A DNA stretch of 64,000 nucleotides, taken from Thermoplasmata archaeon (GTDB taxonomy: Archaea > Thermoplasmatota > Thermoplasmata > Thermoplasmatales > Thermoplasmataceae). The translations under genes and the position numbers were made by a program. The notes beneath the pieces are model-generated. The model was not told where the DNA came from. It did not search any database and worked only from the letters and a program-made list of their open reading frames with translations. Below, one piece after another: positions 63,574 through 64,000 of this stretch. Position 1 is the first letter of the stretch, and every line of letters starts with the position of its first letter. The stretch lies in contig JAJZWN010000001.1 in the NCBI GenBank assembly GCA_021846695.1, positions 31,313 to 95,312 on the forward strand, in the 5' to 3' direction.

Positions 63574-63909
63574 ATGTATAACGTAATTATATGTGGAAAT
63601 GATTATTCAATGGCAAAAACAATATTCAAACAGATTAAAAATTTAAAAAATTCCATGCCGGAAGCAAATATAGAGGTTGTTTTCAACAGGTCTGCAGTGA
63701 AAACCCTGCTGAAGGGAAACGAGTATATTCCCACTGTAAAAGAACTTATACAGTCAGGGATCAAAATAAATGCCTGCAGAAATACACTTAAAGAAATGAA
63801 ACTCAGTGAGGAGGAGGTTGATACCGGCGCCGGAATAGGTATGGTAAATGCAGCAGTGGAGGAAATAGTTAGAAAACAGGCAGATGGATATTTTTACCTG
63901 CAACTGTAA
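63574..63909 (+). CDS. DsrE-like family protein
   Basis: A 111-residue protein starting MYNVIICGNDYSMAKTIFKQIKNLKNSMPEANIEVVFN, followed by GIKINACRNTLKEMKLSEEE. These resemble DsrE/DsrF-like small sulfur-related or unknown proteins. The single cysteine in NACRNTLK lies where family members carry their conserved cysteine. The ATG at 63574 is preferred because a TATTTATAA box lies 25 bases upstream; longer readings from 63502 or 63559 would start before or inside that box. It is divergent from thrS. The remaining 91 bases of the window show no confident gene. Confidence 0.82.
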   Translation: MYNVIICGNDYSMAKTIFKQIKNLKNSMPEANIEVVFNRSAVKTLLKGNEYIPTVKELIQSGIKINACRNTLKEMKLSEEEVDTGAGIGMVNAAVEEIVRKQADGYFYLQL

Positions 63910-64000
63910 GTATTACTTATAATTTTCACTATAAAATAATGATTATGTTATAAACTTAAAAATGCAGGTGCCGTGCATCCCGTAAAATACTCAATGCACA

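Noticed and set aside
63910..64000. Possible 3' end of a minus-strand gene at the right edge
   Set aside because: Two short open frames can be read into the edge, but no recognisable motif is visible in so few codons.
1..64000. CRISPR arrays, rRNA genes, SRP RNA, integrated elements or att sites at the two tRNA genes
   Set aside because: No direct-repeat arrays, no rRNA-like stretches and no tRNA-fragment duplications were seen in any gap.

Overview
The window is a gene-dense, AT-rich archaeal chromosome segment from an acidophile of the order Thermoplasmatales, most likely a Ferroplasma- or Acidiplasma-like organism. The sequence evidence is an archaeal ribosomal superoperon without L34e and L14e, a bacterial-type HU protein (HTa) where a histone would be expected, a fused Kae1-Bud32 gene, a bacterial-type threonyl-tRNA synthetase, and a haem-copper oxidase operon containing a sulfocyanin-like blue copper protein. 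The genus is inference. Single or first-in-operon genes usually have a TATA-like box about 25 bases upstream of the start codon (leaderless mRNAs). Internal operon genes carry GGTGAT- or GAGGTG-type ribosome binding sites.

Layout. 1-6.6 kb: 3' part of hemL, a small membrane protein, an esterase, a decayed transposase tail, the wybutosine enzyme Taw2, a PsiE-like membrane protein, then LSm-L37e-purF. 6.6-23.3 kb (minus strand): the ribosomal superoperon in order L3-L4-L23-L2-S19-L22-S3-L29-SUI1-RNase P p29-S17-L14-L24-S4e-L5-S14-S8-L6-L32e-L19e-L18-S5-L30-L15-SecY-adenylate kinase-DUF106-CMP kinase-Cbf5-Nop5. It links translation, protein secretion, nucleotide kinases and both guide-RNP cores. 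23.6-37 kb: a respiratory region with a fused oxidase subunit I/III, a tiny subunit, a sulfocyanin-like protein, subunit II, haem O synthase (ctaB) and a degenerate metallo-beta-lactamase-fold protein. It is followed by a DUF929-like secreted protein, three tiny membrane proteins, an unrecognised polytopic protein, a membrane polyferredoxin of the NapH type, haem A synthase (ctaA) and an HTH_10 regulator. This is the most promising region for an incompletely described system: a candidate ferrous-iron or quinol to oxygen electron path.

37-64 kb: mixed housekeeping. It holds an MFS transporter, tRNA-Lys(CTT), RmuC, DUF357, aIF2-gamma and S6e, RdgB, Kae1-Bud32, HTa, spermidine synthase and an endonuclease IV-like TIM barrel. 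These are followed by archaeal DnaG coupled to a Lon-like ATPase without protease domain, MarC, type I dehydroquinase, an FAD oxidoreductase, tRNA-Thr(TGT), protein disulfide oxidoreductase and AlaX. The window ends with a serine-synthesis pair (SerA plus class V aminotransferase), an ACT-domain regulator, an XRE-type regulator, RlmE, GcvH, ThrRS and a DsrE-like protein. No CRISPR array, rRNA or intact insertion sequence was seen. Compaction is strong: many start/stop overlaps, several tail-to-tail overlaps, and a 206-bp out-of-phase overlap between cbf5 and nop5.
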